In this document: one piece after another, positions 11,858 through 24,482 of the stretch
How positions within the stretch are numbered: the first letter of the stretch is position 1
Layout of the letters: each line of letters starts with the position of its first letter
Assembly: GCF_038502225.1 (NCBI RefSeq)
Contig: NC_091378.1
Coordinates: 10,597,351 to 10,661,350, forward strand
DNA: 64,000 nt
Reading direction: 5' to 3'
Source: Cherax quadricarinatus
Taxonomy: Eukaryota; Arthropoda; Malacostraca; Decapoda; Parastacidae
Program-made: the position numbers and the translations under genes
The notes under the pieces: model-generated
Told to the model about the DNA's origin: nothing
What the model saw: only the letters and a program-made list of their open reading frames with translations
The model's database searches: none

Positions 11858-12029
11858 TCTTTAAAATTTCTTATTTCTTGGGTAGAATAGTTTGTGGGGT
11901 GAGTTGTGCAAAGGACCTATCCAAGTTGGGTCGGCGCGCGTCAGGTGTTTAACCGTTGTGGGATCTGATAGTGAGGTGCCGGCCAGACCCCTTATATAGC
12001 TTCCTTGGATGCTTTACTTTCATAGTTCC

Positions 12030-12059
12030 TTGATAATGTGAGTAGTCACGAAAGCGCTT
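12030..12059 (+). other. Hammerhead-ribozyme-like core
   Basis: Box TTGATAA (12030-12036), a spare T, stem GTGA/TCAC with loop GTAG (12038-12049), then GAAA (12050-12053). It lies just inside the 3' inverted end of the Penelope fragment. Core positions 3 and 8 are T and A instead of C and G. No activity is claimed. Confidence 0.4.
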
Positions 12060-12091
12060 GGAATTTCTCTATTCTTTCAGAGTGGTTGTTT

Positions 12092-13762
<1,671 letters not shown>

Positions 13763-13892
13763 GTTGATAATGATTATTATTGTTTCTCCGTTTGCTGAAA
13801 TTCCCCCAATCTTGTCCTTTAAGTTAATCGTGTCCAAAAATGATGCCTGTCTACCTTGCTAACTTTATTTTTAATTTAGAATACTCAACCGA

Positions 13893-14453
13893 CAAGTTAA
13901 AGATTGAGACACTTATGCAGTATATGGGAATCTTTATTGAGGAAACATTTCGCCACACAGTAGCTTCATCAGTCGAATACAAAGTAGAAAGGTGTAAGGA
14001 GAGGAGGAGTTTGATGGTAATCAGTCCTTCAGCCTGGAGTCGATGTGTTCAGTCCATCAATCTTGTAGACTGTACAGCATAGGGCAGTAGAAATGGCTTA
14101 CCATACTGTAGTCAGGTGAGGCGAAGCAGGATCTTGATACAAAGAATTCTTCGAAACTTGTCCAACCTTTGGACGAAGACCTACTTCGACTAGTGGATGG
14201 TACCACTATGACCTGCCTCCTCCTGCTTCGCCTCACCTGACTACAGTATATAAGCCATGTCTACGGTCCTATGCTGTACATTCTACAAGATTGATGGACT
14301 GAACACATCGACTCCAGACTGAGGGACTGATTACCTCAAACTCCTGTTCTCCTTACACTTTTCTGCTTTGTATTGGACTGGTGAATCCACTGTGTGGCGA
14401 AACGTTTCCTGACTAAAGATTCCCATATATTGCATAAGTGTCTCAATCTTCCT
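13893..14453. mobile_element. 560-bp palindromic element with hammerhead-like cores, no ORF
   Basis: The arms 13893-14133 and 14217-14453 are imperfect reverse complements (roughly 90% alike), separated by an 83-bp spacer. The outer ends read AAGATTGAGACACTTATGCA. Each arm carries CTGRTGAA, a hairpin and GAAAYGTTTCC near its outer end: 13942-13972 (minus) and 14378-14408 (plus). Here box positions 3 and 8 are the canonical C and G. The layout matches the Penelope inverted pairs, but nothing coding remains between the arms. Confidence 0.75.
13942..13972 (-). other. Hammerhead-ribozyme-like core (C3/G8 form)
   Basis: On the minus strand: CTGATGA, a spare A, stem GCTAC/GTGGC with loop TGT, then GAAA and TGTTTCC. 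The CUGAUGA and GAAA boxes match the hammerhead consensus; the spare A before stem II does not. The cleavage-site triplet is unclear in this copy. Confidence 0.45.
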
Positions 14454-15288
14454 CCTTTATGTTCTTATACCTGCAAGACACAAGTGGGACTACTACTAGT
14501 CCGTCTAAGCTGAAGTTTATTATTTTATTACTATAACACAATAGGGTGTTGACTGTAAGTTCAATAAAGGGTCGAGGAGTGAATAATTGAACTAGGATGG
14601 TGGGGTTGGGATGTTCCTAACCCCATATGGTTACTTAAGTAACAGACACTATACGTCACAAAGGAGCTCTCTAATGATACATACTACTGGTCAGGCACTT
14701 ACTGTGTGGAGATCTGTGTTGCTTGTGTCTCTCTGGGAACGTAAAGTCTTGAGCTTACCTTGAGACCTGTCTATAACTAACCGAGACACTAACAGGAGAG
14801 AGAGAATGTATCTCCAAGCGTACTTTGAATCACAGTATTCTTATATGATAGAAGATAGATCGTTTTTTCTGTATATTCTAGCAGCTATAGACCCTCTTAC
14901 AGGATAAAACTCTTAGAAGCCTACCAACTTTCCCCCCCAACACTTCCATCACCCAGGGAGTGAGATAAATGCTATTTAGCATGTTTTATTGTTTATCATA
15001 ATAGGTATCTAATAAAACTTCTGATCAGATGTCCAGATATATTAACTTGTGACCCTCATATTATATAAGAAAACAGTTTTAAATACCTTATATGACATGC
15101 ATAAATAAATTAACAAAGTCAGGTTTACTCTCAACTCTGGATAAACTTGGTACCTTATATCAGACCTTAAAATTATATCCTTAAACCTTATATATTCTAA
15201 GTAAAAGGACACAAGTGCAACCAATATGACATGTATATCAATACATAAATTCACCGCTTTGTCAAGCCGTGAATTTTCGCTCACCATG
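14454..15288. other. No recognisable gene
   Basis: AT-rich sequence. One CR1-tail-like scrap (tttatgttcttata) is at 14456-14470. No other support for features. Confidence 0.5.
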
Positions 15289-15338
15289 AGGTGCGCTAAG
15301 GTTACACGGGTTCGATCCCCCGGCTAGTCGCACTGTTG
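15289..15338 (+). mobile_element. tRNA-derived SINE relic (B box)
   Basis: GGGTTCGATCCCC at 15308-15320 is a perfect Pol III B box, within gcgctaaggttacac...cggctagtcg. The A box half is not convincing. It ends at (TA)n. Confidence 0.5.
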
Positions 15339-15339
<1 letters not shown>

Positions 15340-15398
<59 letters not shown>

Positions 15399-15421
15399 GG
15401 AGAGAGAGAGAGAGAGAGAGA
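15340..15421. repeat. (TA)n followed by (GA)n
   Basis: About 49 bp of TA then about 33 bp of GA. A 5'-truncated LINE begins immediately after. Confidence 0.95.
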
Positions 15422-15424
15422 GTA

Positions 15425-16680
15425 AGACGGAGAGCATGATAGCAGATGAACAAGGAGGCTTTAGGAAGGGTAGGAGGTGTATAGACCAAGTGTTTACAGT
15501 GAAACATATAGGTGAACAGTATTTAGATAAGGGTAAAGAGGTTTTTATGGTATTTATAGATTTGGAAAAGACATGACAGGGTGGATAGGGGGGCAATGTG
15601 GCAGATGTTGCAAATGTATGGAACAGGAACAGGTTATTAAAAACAGTGAAGAGCTTTTACGAGGATAGTGAGGCTCAAGTTAAAGTATATAGGAGAGAGG
15701 GAGATTATTTTCCAGTAAAAGTAGGCCTTAGACAAGGATGTGTGATGTCACCGTGGTTGTTTAATATATTTATAGATGGGGTTGTAAGAGAAGTAAATGC
15801 GAGGGTCTTTGCAAGAGTTTGAGGTTAAAAGATAAAGAATCTAACACAAAGTGGGAGTTGTCAAAGTTGCTCTTTGCTGATGACACTGTGCTCTTGGGAG
15901 ATTCTGAAAAGAAGTTGCAGAGTTTGGTGGATAAGTTTGGTAGGGTATGTAAAAGAAGAAAATTAAAAGTGAATATAGGAAAGAGTAAGGTGATGAGGAT
16001 AACAAAATATTAGGTAACGAAAGATTGGATATCAGTTTGGAGGGAGAGAGTATGGAGGAGGTGAATGTATTCAGATATTTAGGAGTGGACGTGTCAGCAG
16101 ATGGGTCAATGAAAGATGGAGTGAATCATAGAATTGACGAGGGAAAAAAGGTGAGCGGTGCACTGAGGAGTCTGTGGAAACAAAGAACTTTGTCTATGGA
16201 AGCAAAGAGGGAAAATGTATGAGAGTATACTTACACCAACGTTCTTATATGATTGCGAAGCATGGGTAGAGAATGTTGCAACAAGGAGAAGGCTAGAGGC
16301 AGTGGAGATGTCGTGTCTGAGGGCAATGTGTGGTGTGAATATAATGAAGAGAATTCGTAGTTTGGAGATTAGGAGAAGGTGTGGGATTATCAAAACTATT
16401 ATCCAGAGAGCTGAGGAGGGGTTATTGTGGTGGTTCAGACATGTAGAGAGGTTGGAACAAAATAGAATGACTTCGAGAGTGTATAAATCTGTAGTGGAGG
16501 GCAGGCGGGGTAGGGGGTCGGCCTAGAAAAGGTTGGAGGGAGGGAGTAAAGGAGGTTTTGTGTGCGAGGGGCTTGGACTTCCAGCAAGCATGCATTGCAT
16601 GCGAATGAAAGGAAGGATTCAGGGAAACCGGCAGGCCGGACTTGAGTCCTGGAGATAGGAATTATGTACAGTGCCTGCAC
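15425..16680 (+). pseudogene. LINE reverse transcriptase fragment (RTE/L1-like type), broken
   Basis: In pieces it reads EQGGFRKGRRCIDQVF, VFIDLEKT (motif A, then a TGA), VGLRQGCVMSPWLFNIFIDGVV (motif B), LLFADDTVLLG (motif C, FADD), VNIGKSKVMRI and VFRYLGVDVSADG. The C-terminal part reads LRAMCGVNIMKRIRSLEIRRRCGI and RHVERLEQNRMTSRVYKS. At least two frameshifts (near 15590 and 15820) and several stops separate the pieces. This type is abundant in crustacean genomes. The fragment begins at the (GA)n border and lacks the endonuclease region. Confidence 0.75.
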
Positions 16681-16779
16681 TCTGAAGGAGAGATGTTATT
16701 GTTGCAGTTGTATAACTGTAGTACAAGCACACCTCTGGCAAGACAGTGATTACCGTTAACCAGATCTCTTAAATCTTTT

Positions 16780-17908
16780 CTTGCATTCAGAATGACCGAG
16801 ATCATTATCATTCAGTTTATAAGTGCCATGGCTATTCTATTTTGCCAAGCTTAGAACCTTACATTTGCCTACACTAAACTTTAACAGCCACTTCTCCGAC
16901 CACTGCATCAACTTATCCAGATCTTCATTCAATGCTCTACTGTCCTCATCAGAATTAATCTGAGGGTTTATTGTAATGTCATCGGCAAACTTCCTTATGT
17001 CGCTATTTATTCCCTCAACTATGTCGTTTAAGTATATTGTGAACAAGAAGGGACCCGAAACTGCCTCCTGATGAAGACCGCTTGCGATGCGTCCCGCACT
17101 CCGATTTCTCCCCATTTATGCAAATTCTCTGTTGCCTCTCTGTCAACCACTCCTTTATCAAGGAATTTTTTTCACACTATTTCGTGTGCCTCTACTTTCC
17201 TCGACAGTCTCCTGTGTGGAACTCTGTCAAAACCCTTGCTCTGGTCCAAACACAGAATATCTGTCTCCTCAAATACCTTAGTGAAAAAAGTTAGTAAATT
17301 CGTAAGGCAGGAACGCCCCTTTGTAAAACCGTGCTGAGATTCATTAATCAATTCATGTCTTTCAAGGTGGCTTCAAAAATCCTTGGCAATTATTGATACC
17401 AACAAATTCTCCCAATGGAGGTTATGCTAATTGTAGCATAACCACTTATCTGGTACTATACCCGTTTGTATGGATATGTTGAAAATACAGCTAATGCTTT
17501 GCTAAGTCCCTCCTTGCATTCCTTTACAACACTTGAGAACAGTTCATCAGGGCCTAGTGATTTTTAAATCTAGTGTTAGGGTCTTTGGTCTTTTTTGTTT
17601 GATTTAATTTCTCTATTGGGAAAATAAGTTGTCTGGGCAGCTTGAACTATTCTTTGGAAAATATCAAATTGACAATCATCACTGCCTACCTAACCCACAG
17701 GATAATGACCAGTCAGGTCACACCAGTTCACCCCACCCAGATAATCGCTCAGACCCATGAAATCGGTCAAGCTAAAATCATGAATATTGACTTGGTTGTA
17801 GTTATTAGGGTAATTCCATGATATGTTGAAAATAAGTGATTTGTGACCACTTTCCCCAAGCTCATCATTAGCTTTAAGATTATTAATTAGTGATTCCTTG
17901 TTAGCAAT
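16780..17908 (-). pseudogene. Old CR1 LINE relic
   Basis: Minus-strand sequence parallel to ORF2 of the intact CR1: FADDITINPQINSDED near 16950, the GVPQG region near 17070, then QHGFTKGRS..LTNLLTFF near 17290-17340 and the ESDHKSL endonuclease end near 17850. Many indels, stops and an internal deletion near 17570. It is cut off abruptly at 17908 by the next element. Confidence 0.75.
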
Positions 17909-18180
17909 ACTTTATTGGCAACGTTCCACCCACAAAATGGGCTTTATCAAGTCTCAGTCAAGTCTATCTGTCTCTTGGTAAAGTCCACTGTGTGGACGAA
18001 ACGTAGTCAATAGCTGACTGCACTGTATTTATCTCATTTACCACCGAGTCGATATTTTGTACCATCTCGCTTCACACGTACGGCATGACAAAAATTTATT
18101 TTAGACAACATTTCGCTCAGGACTGAGCTTTTCAAGATTCAATGAAGTTTAATCCTGAGCGAAACGTCCTCTAAAAAAGG
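17909..18180. mobile_element. Cluster of short inverted hammerhead-like elements
   Basis: Two head-to-head pairs lie close together. Cores are at 17918-17950 (minus, TTGATAA, GGAAC), 17975-18008 (plus, TTGGTAA, stem GTCCAC/GTGGAC, GAAACGTAGTC) and 18104-18135 (minus, TTGAAAA, stem GCTCA/TGAGC, GAAATGTTGTC). A degraded partner (cctgagcgaaacgtcctc) is near 18150-18170. No coding sequence. The left pair interrupts the CR1 relic. Confidence 0.6.
18104..18135 (-). other. Hammerhead-like core with canonical spacing
   Basis: On the minus strand: TTGAAAA directly followed by stem GCTCA-GTCC-TGAGC, directly followed by GAAA, then TGTTGTC. Unlike the other copies it has no spare base before stem II, so the geometry equals a minimal hammerhead. 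The T3/A8 pair replaces C3/G8, and GTC is in the cleavage position. Confidence 0.45.
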
Positions 18181-18329
18181 TTTGCCCTTCATTACGTATG
18201 TTTATATCAGTTAGTCGATTTGTTGTCATGCGCGCACCAACTGCAACTTCTTCTTTTCACATCTAAACTCACTCTGTGACGTCGTCGCCAGAGAAGCGAT
18301 TAGTGGAGGCACCAGACATTGCTCCAAAT

Positions 18330-18469
18330 GACCCAGACAGGTTTAGCGTTTCCCGTAAATAAAAAAAAATATTCTTGCTGACGTCTTCACTTATTGCCAT
18401 GCAGAGATGAATGATCCAAACGGGTTTAGGTGTTGTTATGTTAATAACAACAACAACAATAATAATAAC

Positions 18470-18501
<32 letters not shown>

Positions 18502-18502
18502 A
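18330..18502 (+). repeat. Two SINE 3' tails and (AAC)n/(AAT)n microsatellite
   Basis: ccagacaggtttagcgtttcccgtaaataaa (about 18335-18370) and gatccaaacgggtttagg (about 18413-18430) resemble the SINE 3' block. They are followed by AAC and AAT units at 18445-18500. Confidence 0.5.
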
Positions 18503-18569
18503 GGAGGACGTGTCAGAAGGTTAGGTTAGGGAACGTTTGTCAGGAAACAGGACAAGTGTTTCCTGAGAC

Positions 18570-18650
18570 GGATCGTAGTCATATGATAACCCACAGCTAG
18601 AGTTTTTGGTTATCTGACCGAGGCCTTCCACTGGCTTACCGGTCCACTCC
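18570..18650 (+). repeat. Dispersed repeat shared with 34770-34840
   Basis: catatgataacccacagctagagtttttggttatctgaccgaggccttccactggctta is found, diverged and inverted, at 34770-34840. The family is unknown. Confidence 0.6.
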
Positions 18651-19240
18651 TTTAAAAACTATGGATATGGTTATAACCATTAGACTAGACATTAAAAGTG
18701 TAAGAAGAAAGAGAGCAGTGCAAAGTGCATAATCTTCACTCAGGTATTTCCACTATGAGCACCAAGAAACTGGTGCGTCTTGGATATCCTGTGAGAATCG
18801 ACGCAAACGTAATACAAAGACATTTACAAAAATTTTTATTAGACAAAGTTTTCTGTGCATAATATGGGTTTTTAATTTTTAAATGCATGTATTTTTTAAA
18901 TATTATTTTTATTACTGCTTAGAGCGAAACGTTGTGATAAATATTTGCTCTGCTATGAATGTCTTTCAATGGCGCTGCTTCTTGGCATTTCGTTTTCTCA
19001 TCATATGCACTCATGCAAGTTGTATTCATTTAATAAATCCTCAACAGCAAGGACTGTAATGAGGAACTACCTTTGTCTCATGAATGAAGACGGACTGTAG
19101 ATGAATGGTTCAGAGAACCGACATGTTGTTGAATTAGACACAAGTGCAACTCTAGGTATCTTTATTAAGGATAAATCCTCAATAAAAATACCCAAGGGTT
19201 GCACTTGTGTCTAAAAAGTTGGTAGAATTACCGACAATAT
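18651..19240. other. No gene; scattered hammerhead-element scraps
   Basis: tagagcgaaacgttgtgataaatatttgc at about 18920-18948 is an isolated outer-arm relic. A short inverted pair (ctttattaaggataaatcctcaataaaaatacccaagggttgcacttgtgtc) lies at about 19150-19215. Confidence 0.4.
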
Positions 19241-19284
19241 GTAAAGTAAAAGGACACAAGTGCAACTAATGTGACATTTATTGT

Positions 19285-19316
19285 GGCAACGTTTCGCTCT
19301 CCAGGAGCTTTATCAA
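19285..19316 (-). other. Hammerhead-like core, left arm
   Basis: Mirror image of 21224-21255: TTGATAA, A, stem GCTC/GAGC with loop CTGGA, GAAACGTTGCC. Confidence 0.4.
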
Positions 19317-19407
19317 GCCATTACAAACAATACATGGACACAGAGGGTATATAAAGGCTCAGAGTGAGGTGCAATACTAGTGAGGTACCATTTCGATGTT
19401 CACTAGT

Positions 19408-19441
<34 letters not shown>

Positions 19442-19613
19442 TGACAAAAGTAATACAATATGGTAGAGCAATTAATTCGTACATGAGTAAAAGGATATAA
19501 AAGCTATTACTTGGGTAACATAAAAATAGGTTGGACAAATATAGACTGGAAAGAGGCAGCTTGTTTCAGTGTTCACTCTCTGTAATGTGCTTTGTGTAGT
19601 ATAACAGGAGAGA

Positions 19614-20226
19614 CTATGTGATGGCAGGGTTTACTGTTTTCAGGAGGATTCTTGCTAAGACTTCGGAGATGGTGAAGCTGCCGTTGTTTTGTTTAATTGT
19701 ATTCGAAACAGCGATCAGTGCTGATTCGAGGCACTTGCGTCTGCGGAAATTAGTTTCTTTGATCACTAATTGGGCGTCTCTGAATTTCATGAGATGATTG
19801 GTGGAATTTCGGTGTTGTACACAGGCGTTGTTCAAGTTATCGTTCCTACATGCGTAAATGTGTTCATTGAGGCGGGTGTCGAGGTTTCTTGCTGTTTCAC
19901 CTACGTAAATCTTGTCACAGCCTCCACAGGGTATAGTGTAAACTCCTGCATTGACTGGTTCGTGGTGCTTGGATTTTGTCCTGGTTAGATCCTTTATTGA
20001 AGTGCTAGAAGCGATGGCGACTCTGGTGTTAGCTTGTGAAAGTACTTTTGAGACGTTCAGTGCAACCTGGCTGTTGGGAAGAATTATAACTTTGTTGGGA
20101 GTGGTGTTGATGCGTGGAGAATTAATGATCTGAAGAGCTCTTTTCTTGCAGTCTTTGATGAAAAAAGAAGGAAAATGTAACTCAGTGAATGTTTGGTGAA
20201 TGTATGTACATTCCTCGTCAAGAAAG
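19614..20226 (-). pseudogene. Penelope-like GIY-YIG endonuclease, left-arm copy
   Basis: Same protein end as the right arm, read on the minus strand from FLDEECTYIHQTF to the shared C-terminus NPAIT. It is open throughout but starts at the junction, so it lacks the reverse transcriptase and its own start. The GIY-YIG core is intact: GVYTIPC, KIYVGETARNLDTRL, and ESALIAV with the conserved Glu. Confidence 0.8.
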
Positions 20227-20934
20227 TATCTCACACACTTCTATTCCAGTCAAGATACCAAGACCAAAAGAGGCATCATCATCGGGTTTTTCCTAAGAGC
20301 ATACCGAATTTGTAGTCCTGAGTTTCTTGACGAGGAATGTACATACATTCACCAAACATTCACTGAGTTACATTTTCCTTCTTTTTTCATCAAAGACTGC
20401 AAGAAAAGAGCTCTTCAGATCATTAATTCTCCACGCATCAACACCACTCCCAACAAAGTTATAATTCTTCCCAACAGCCAGGTTGCACTGAACGTCTCAA
20501 AAGTACTTTCACAAGCTAACACCAGAGTCGCCATCGCTTCTAGCACTTCAATAAAGGATCTAACCAGGACAAAATCCAAGCACCACGAACCAGTCAATGC
20601 AGGAGTTTACACTATACCCTGTGGAGGCTGTGACAAGATTTACGTAGGTGAAACAGCAAGAAACCTCGACACCCGCCTCAATGAACACATTTACGCATGT
20701 AGGAACGATAACTTGAACAACGCCTGTGTACAACACCGAAATTCCACCAATCATCTCATGAAATTCAGAGACGCCCAATTAGTGATCAAAGAAACTAATT
20801 TCCGCAGACGCAAGTGCCTCGAATCAGCACTGATCGCTGTTTCGAATACAATTAAACAAAACAACGGCAGCTTCACCATCTCCGAAGTCTTAGCAAGAAT
20901 CCTCCTGAAAACAGTAAACCCTGCCATCACATAG
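20227..20934 (+). pseudogene. Penelope-like polyprotein C-terminus with GIY-YIG endonuclease, right-arm copy
   Basis: The open frame begins inside the element with the end of the RT thumb (FYSSQDTKTKRGIIIGFFLRAYRICSPEFL) and runs through a linker (QIINSPRINTTPNKVIILP). The GIY-YIG nuclease follows: GVYTIPCGGCDKIYVGET gives GVY and YVG, ARNLDTRLNEH holds the catalytic Arg, and CLESALIAVSNTI holds the Glu. CVQHRNSTNH and the IPCGGC knuckle are typical of Penelope. The stop is at 20932-20934. No host function is expected. The missing RT makes this copy non-autonomous. Confidence 0.85.
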
Positions 20935-21223
20935 TCTCTCCTGTTATACTACACAAAGCACATTACAGAGAGTGAACACTGAAACAAGCTGCCTCTTTCC
21001 AGTCTATATTTGTCCAACCTATTTTTATGTTACCCAAGTAATAGCTTTTATATCCTTTTACTCATGTACGAATTAATTGCTCTACCATATTGTATTACTT
21101 TTGTCACTACAACTACTACTACTACTACTACCACTAGTGAACATCGAAATGGTACCTCACTAGTATTGCCCCTCACTCTGAGCCTTTATATACCCTCTGT
21201 GTCCATGTATTGTTTGTAATGGC

Positions 21224-21255
21224 TTGATAAAGCTCCTGGAGAGCGAAACGTTGCC
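21224..21255 (+). other. Hammerhead-like core, right arm
   Basis: TTGATAA (21224-21230), A, stem GCTC/GAGC around loop CTGGA, GAAAC (21245-21249), GTTGCC. Flanking TATTGT (21208-21213) and ACAATA (21256-21261) are complementary and could form part of stem I. Confidence 0.4.
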
Positions 21256-21298
21256 ACAATAAATGTCACATTAGTTGCACTTGTGTCCTTTTACTTTA

Positions 21299-21852
21299 CA
21301 GTACGATATTTGTCAACAGTAGGATATTTGTCAACAGTATGATATTTGTCAACAGTACGATATTTGTCAACAGTAGGATATTTTTCAACAGTAGGATATT
21401 TGTCAACAGTACGATATTTGTCAACAGTACGATATTTGTCCACAGTACGATATTTGTCCACAGTACGATATTTGTCCACAGTACGATATTTGTCCACAGT
21501 ACGATATTTGTCCACAGTACGATATTTGTCCACAGTACGATATTTGTCAACAGTACGATATTTGTCCACAGTACGATATTTGTCCACAGTACGATATTTG
21601 TCCACAGTACGATATTTGTCCACAGTACGATATTTGTCCACAGTACGATATTTGTCCACAGTACGATATTTGTCAACAGTACGATATTTGTCCACAGTAC
21701 GATATTTGTCCACAGTACGATATTTGTCCACAGTACGATATTTGTCCACAGTACGATATTTGTCAACAGTACGATATTTGTCCACAGTACGATATTTGTC
21801 CACAGTACGATATTTGTCCACAGTACGATATTTGTCCACAGTACGATATTTG
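21299..21852. repeat. 18-bp tandem repeat, about 31 copies
   Basis: Unit ACGATATTTGTCCACAGT. The first seven or so units carry the TCAACAG variant, and single TCAACAG units recur at 21545, 21671 and 21761 (7 and 5 units apart). The period is a multiple of three with few stops, so long frames open on both strands (YRTVDK repeats). These are array artefacts, not genes. The array touches the end of the Penelope element. Confidence 0.95.
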
Positions 21853-21916
21853 GATCCAAGATCTCCGGTCCAGTGACAGTAAAGAACACTGTACATCAGT
21901 ATTTTTCTTGTTACTT

Positions 21917-23316
21917 GATGATCCCTGGAGGATGATCCCTGGAGGATGATCCCTGGAGGATGATCCCTGGAGGATTATCCCTGGAGGATGATCCCTGGAG
22001 GATGATCCCTGGAGGATGATCTCTGGAGGATGATCCCTAGAGGACGATCCCTGGAGGATGATCCCTGGAGGATGATCCCTGGAGGATGATCCCTGGAGGA
22101 TGATCCCTGGAGGATGATCTCTGGAGGATGATCCCTGGAGGACGATCCCTGGAGGATGATCTCTGGAGGATGATCCCTGGAGGACGATCCCTGGAGGATG
22201 ATCCCTGGAGGATGATCCCTAGAGGATTATCCCTGGAGGATGATCCCTGGAGGATGATCCCTGGAGGATGATCCCTGGAGGATGATCCCTGGAGGATGAT
22301 CCCTGGAGGACGATCCCTGGAGGACGATCCCTGGAGGACGATCCCTGGAGGATGATCCCTGGAGGATGATCCCTGGAGGATGATCCCTGGAGGATGATCC
22401 CTGGAGGATGATCCCTGGAGGATGATCTCTGGAGGATGATCCCTGGAGGATGATCCCTGGAGGATGGTCCCTGGAGGATGGTCCCTGGAGGATGGTCCCT
22501 GGAGGATGGTCCCTGGAGGATGATCCCTGGAGGATGATCCCTGGAGGATGATCCCTGGAGGATGATCCCTGGAGGATGATCCCTGGAGGATGATCCCTGG
22601 AGGATGATCCCTGGAGGATGATCCCTGGAGGATGGTCCCTGGAGGATGGTCCCTGGAGGATGATCCCTGGAGGATGGTCCCTGGAGGATGGTCCCTGGAG
22701 GATGGTCCCTGGAGGATGGTCCCTGGAGGATGATCCCTGGAGGATGATCTCTGGAGGATGATCCCTGGAGGATGATCCCTGGAGGATGATCCCTGGAGGA
22801 TGATCTCTGGAGGATGATCCCTGGAGGATGATCCCTGGAGGATGGTCCCTGGAGGATGGTCCCTGGAGGATGGTCCCTGGAGGATGGTCCCTGGAGGATG
22901 ATCCCTGGAGGATGATCTCTGGAGGATGATCCCTGGAGGATGGTCCCTGGAGGATGGTCCCTGGAGGATGGTCCCTGGAGGATGGTCCCTGGAGGATGGT
23001 CCCTGGAGGATGATCCCTGGAGGATGATCTCTGGAGGATGATCCCTGGAGGATGGTCCCTGGAGGATGGTCCCTGGAGGATGGTCCCTGGAGGATGGTCC
23101 CTGGAGGATGGTCCCTGGAGGATGATCACTGAAGGATTATCCCTGGAGGATGATCCCTGGAGCATGATCCCTGGAGGATGATCTCTGAAGGATTATCCCT
23201 GGAGGATGATCCCTGGAAGATGATCCCTGGAGGATGATCTCTGAAGGATTATCCCTGGAGGATGATCTCTGGATGATGATCCCTGGATGATGATCCCTGG
23301 AGGATGATCCCTGGAT
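21917..23316. repeat. 14-bp tandem repeat, about 100 copies
   Basis: Unit GATGATCCCTGGAG with point variants (gatggtccctggag, gatgatctctggag, gacgatccctggag). Variants come in ordered blocks: runs of 4-5 GGTCC units followed by ATCCC then ATCTC recur at about 22460-22510, 22630-22745, 22845-22920, 22940-23035 and 23055-23120. This shows amplification of larger blocks. The 312-codon minus frame is an artefact (3 x 14 bp). Confidence 0.95.
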
Positions 23317-23373
23317 AAGCTCAACCCTGCCCTTGAAAGCATTAAGACAAGTGTCTGGATAAATGCTATGATT

Positions 23374-23517
23374 TATCGCTATGATTCGGGCTATGAGTCA
23401 CACGGATTTATCGCTATGATTCGGGCTACGGATTCACACGGATTTATCGCCATGGTTCGGGCTATGATTCACACGGATTTATCGCCATGATTCGAGCTAT
23501 GATCCATACGGATTTAT
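23374..23517. repeat. 35-bp tandem repeat, 4 copies
   Basis: Unit GCYATGATTCGGGCTATGATTCACACGGATTTATC, with 1-4 differences between copies. Confidence 0.85.
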
Positions 23518-24026
23518 CACTAACATTCATCTCTTTGGTCACTGCCGATTCCAAAGGATCTGAACTCAGCAGCTGTCCCAGGAGTTATGAAGAGATACAC
23601 ACCAAACCATTTTTGCTGCAGCAGACACACGTCCGAAAAACTGCATACTCCATATTATCCATCTTGTACGTAAGTGAGAAGGATTTTTTTTCTCTCTATA
23701 GCTCAGTCGCCATGAAAACCAAGGTAAACAAATTTTATTACAACCTTCCTTGTACCCTGACCAGGTTTTAGGCTATATTGTATTTTAGAATTTTAAATAA
23801 AGGGGCGGCGCCCCATGGGGGGATAGGCATTGTTTTGGCTGCACTATATTAAGTAGCAGTCATATTTCGAAAGCATATACATGATTTCAAAAATATATGC
23901 AGGGTTCTACTTTTTTTTTTTTTAATTTGGGTGGTACCCCATTAGTATTTTTTATACATTATATTATTTCTAAAATTAAGATACATACACCACTTCCTGA
24001 TAAAGTGGATATTAATCAATGAGTTC
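23518..24026. other. No recognisable gene
   Basis: A short open frame (23487-23771) starts in the repeat and has no recognisable domain. A T-tract and AT-rich sequence follow. Confidence 0.45.
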
Positions 24027-24232
24027 CCCACACCAGCAAGCCGACAAGGCAGGTGTAGAAATATGAGCCCCCCACATCTGACTCCTGAAAGGCAGGTGTG
24101 GGGGCATGGGTCTTCCACATCTGCCTCCTGATAAGGCGGCTGTGGGGGCACGAGTCCTCTACATGCCTCTTTAAGTGCAGGTGCAGGGGGTGTGTGTATC
24201 TCACACCCGCCTCCTGACACGGCAGGCGAGAG
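24027..24232. repeat. Degenerate ~56-bp tandem repeat, about 4 copies
   Basis: Repeating blocks of ctgcctcctgataaggcaggtgtgggggcatgrgtcytccacat with indels. Copies differ by perhaps 15-25%, so the array is old. Confidence 0.7.
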
Positions 24233-24482
24233 AAAAAAAAAACTTCTGAAATCATTGGAAGAGCTACAGAAAAATTTTCATTAACTTTTTTTACTCTTAT
24301 AGTTAATTTTAAAAGAAGCAACATACATCCGGACAGCGCCAGGTTATTCTGTTAGCAGTTATTAAAGTCAAATGATTGACTCACTGTAGTGAACAATGAA
24401 GCAAAGAAGTATATTGTTCACTGACAGACTGGAGCTGTACTAATGGGTAGCCAGAGTATACGAGTCTCCACGAACAGAAAGT

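Larger units (their letters stand above)
19241..21299. mobile_element. Penelope-like element as a head-to-head inverted pair
   Basis: The left copy (19241-20226, minus) and right copy (20227-21299, plus) are 5'-truncated versions of one element, joined at their truncated 5' ends. Over the shared region the translated proteins are identical, so the arms are near-identical over about 985 bp. The ends pair exactly, base x with base 40540-x. Each arm has, outward from the junction: the GIY-YIG coding end, a 3' region with (TAG)n, a tatataccctctgtg block, a hammerhead-like core and ATTGTGGCAACG...CACAAGTGTCC. Confidence 0.85.

Noticed and set aside
19770..20778. 72-codon and 60-codon frames opposite the Penelope GIY-YIG sequence
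   Set aside because: They are antisense shadows and appear in both arms only because the arms are identical.
21291..23165. Long open frames in the 18-bp and 14-bp arrays (for example 201 and 312 codons)
   Set aside because: The reading frames are simple products of short-period tandem repeats without stops, open in several frames on both strands, with no start context or domain.
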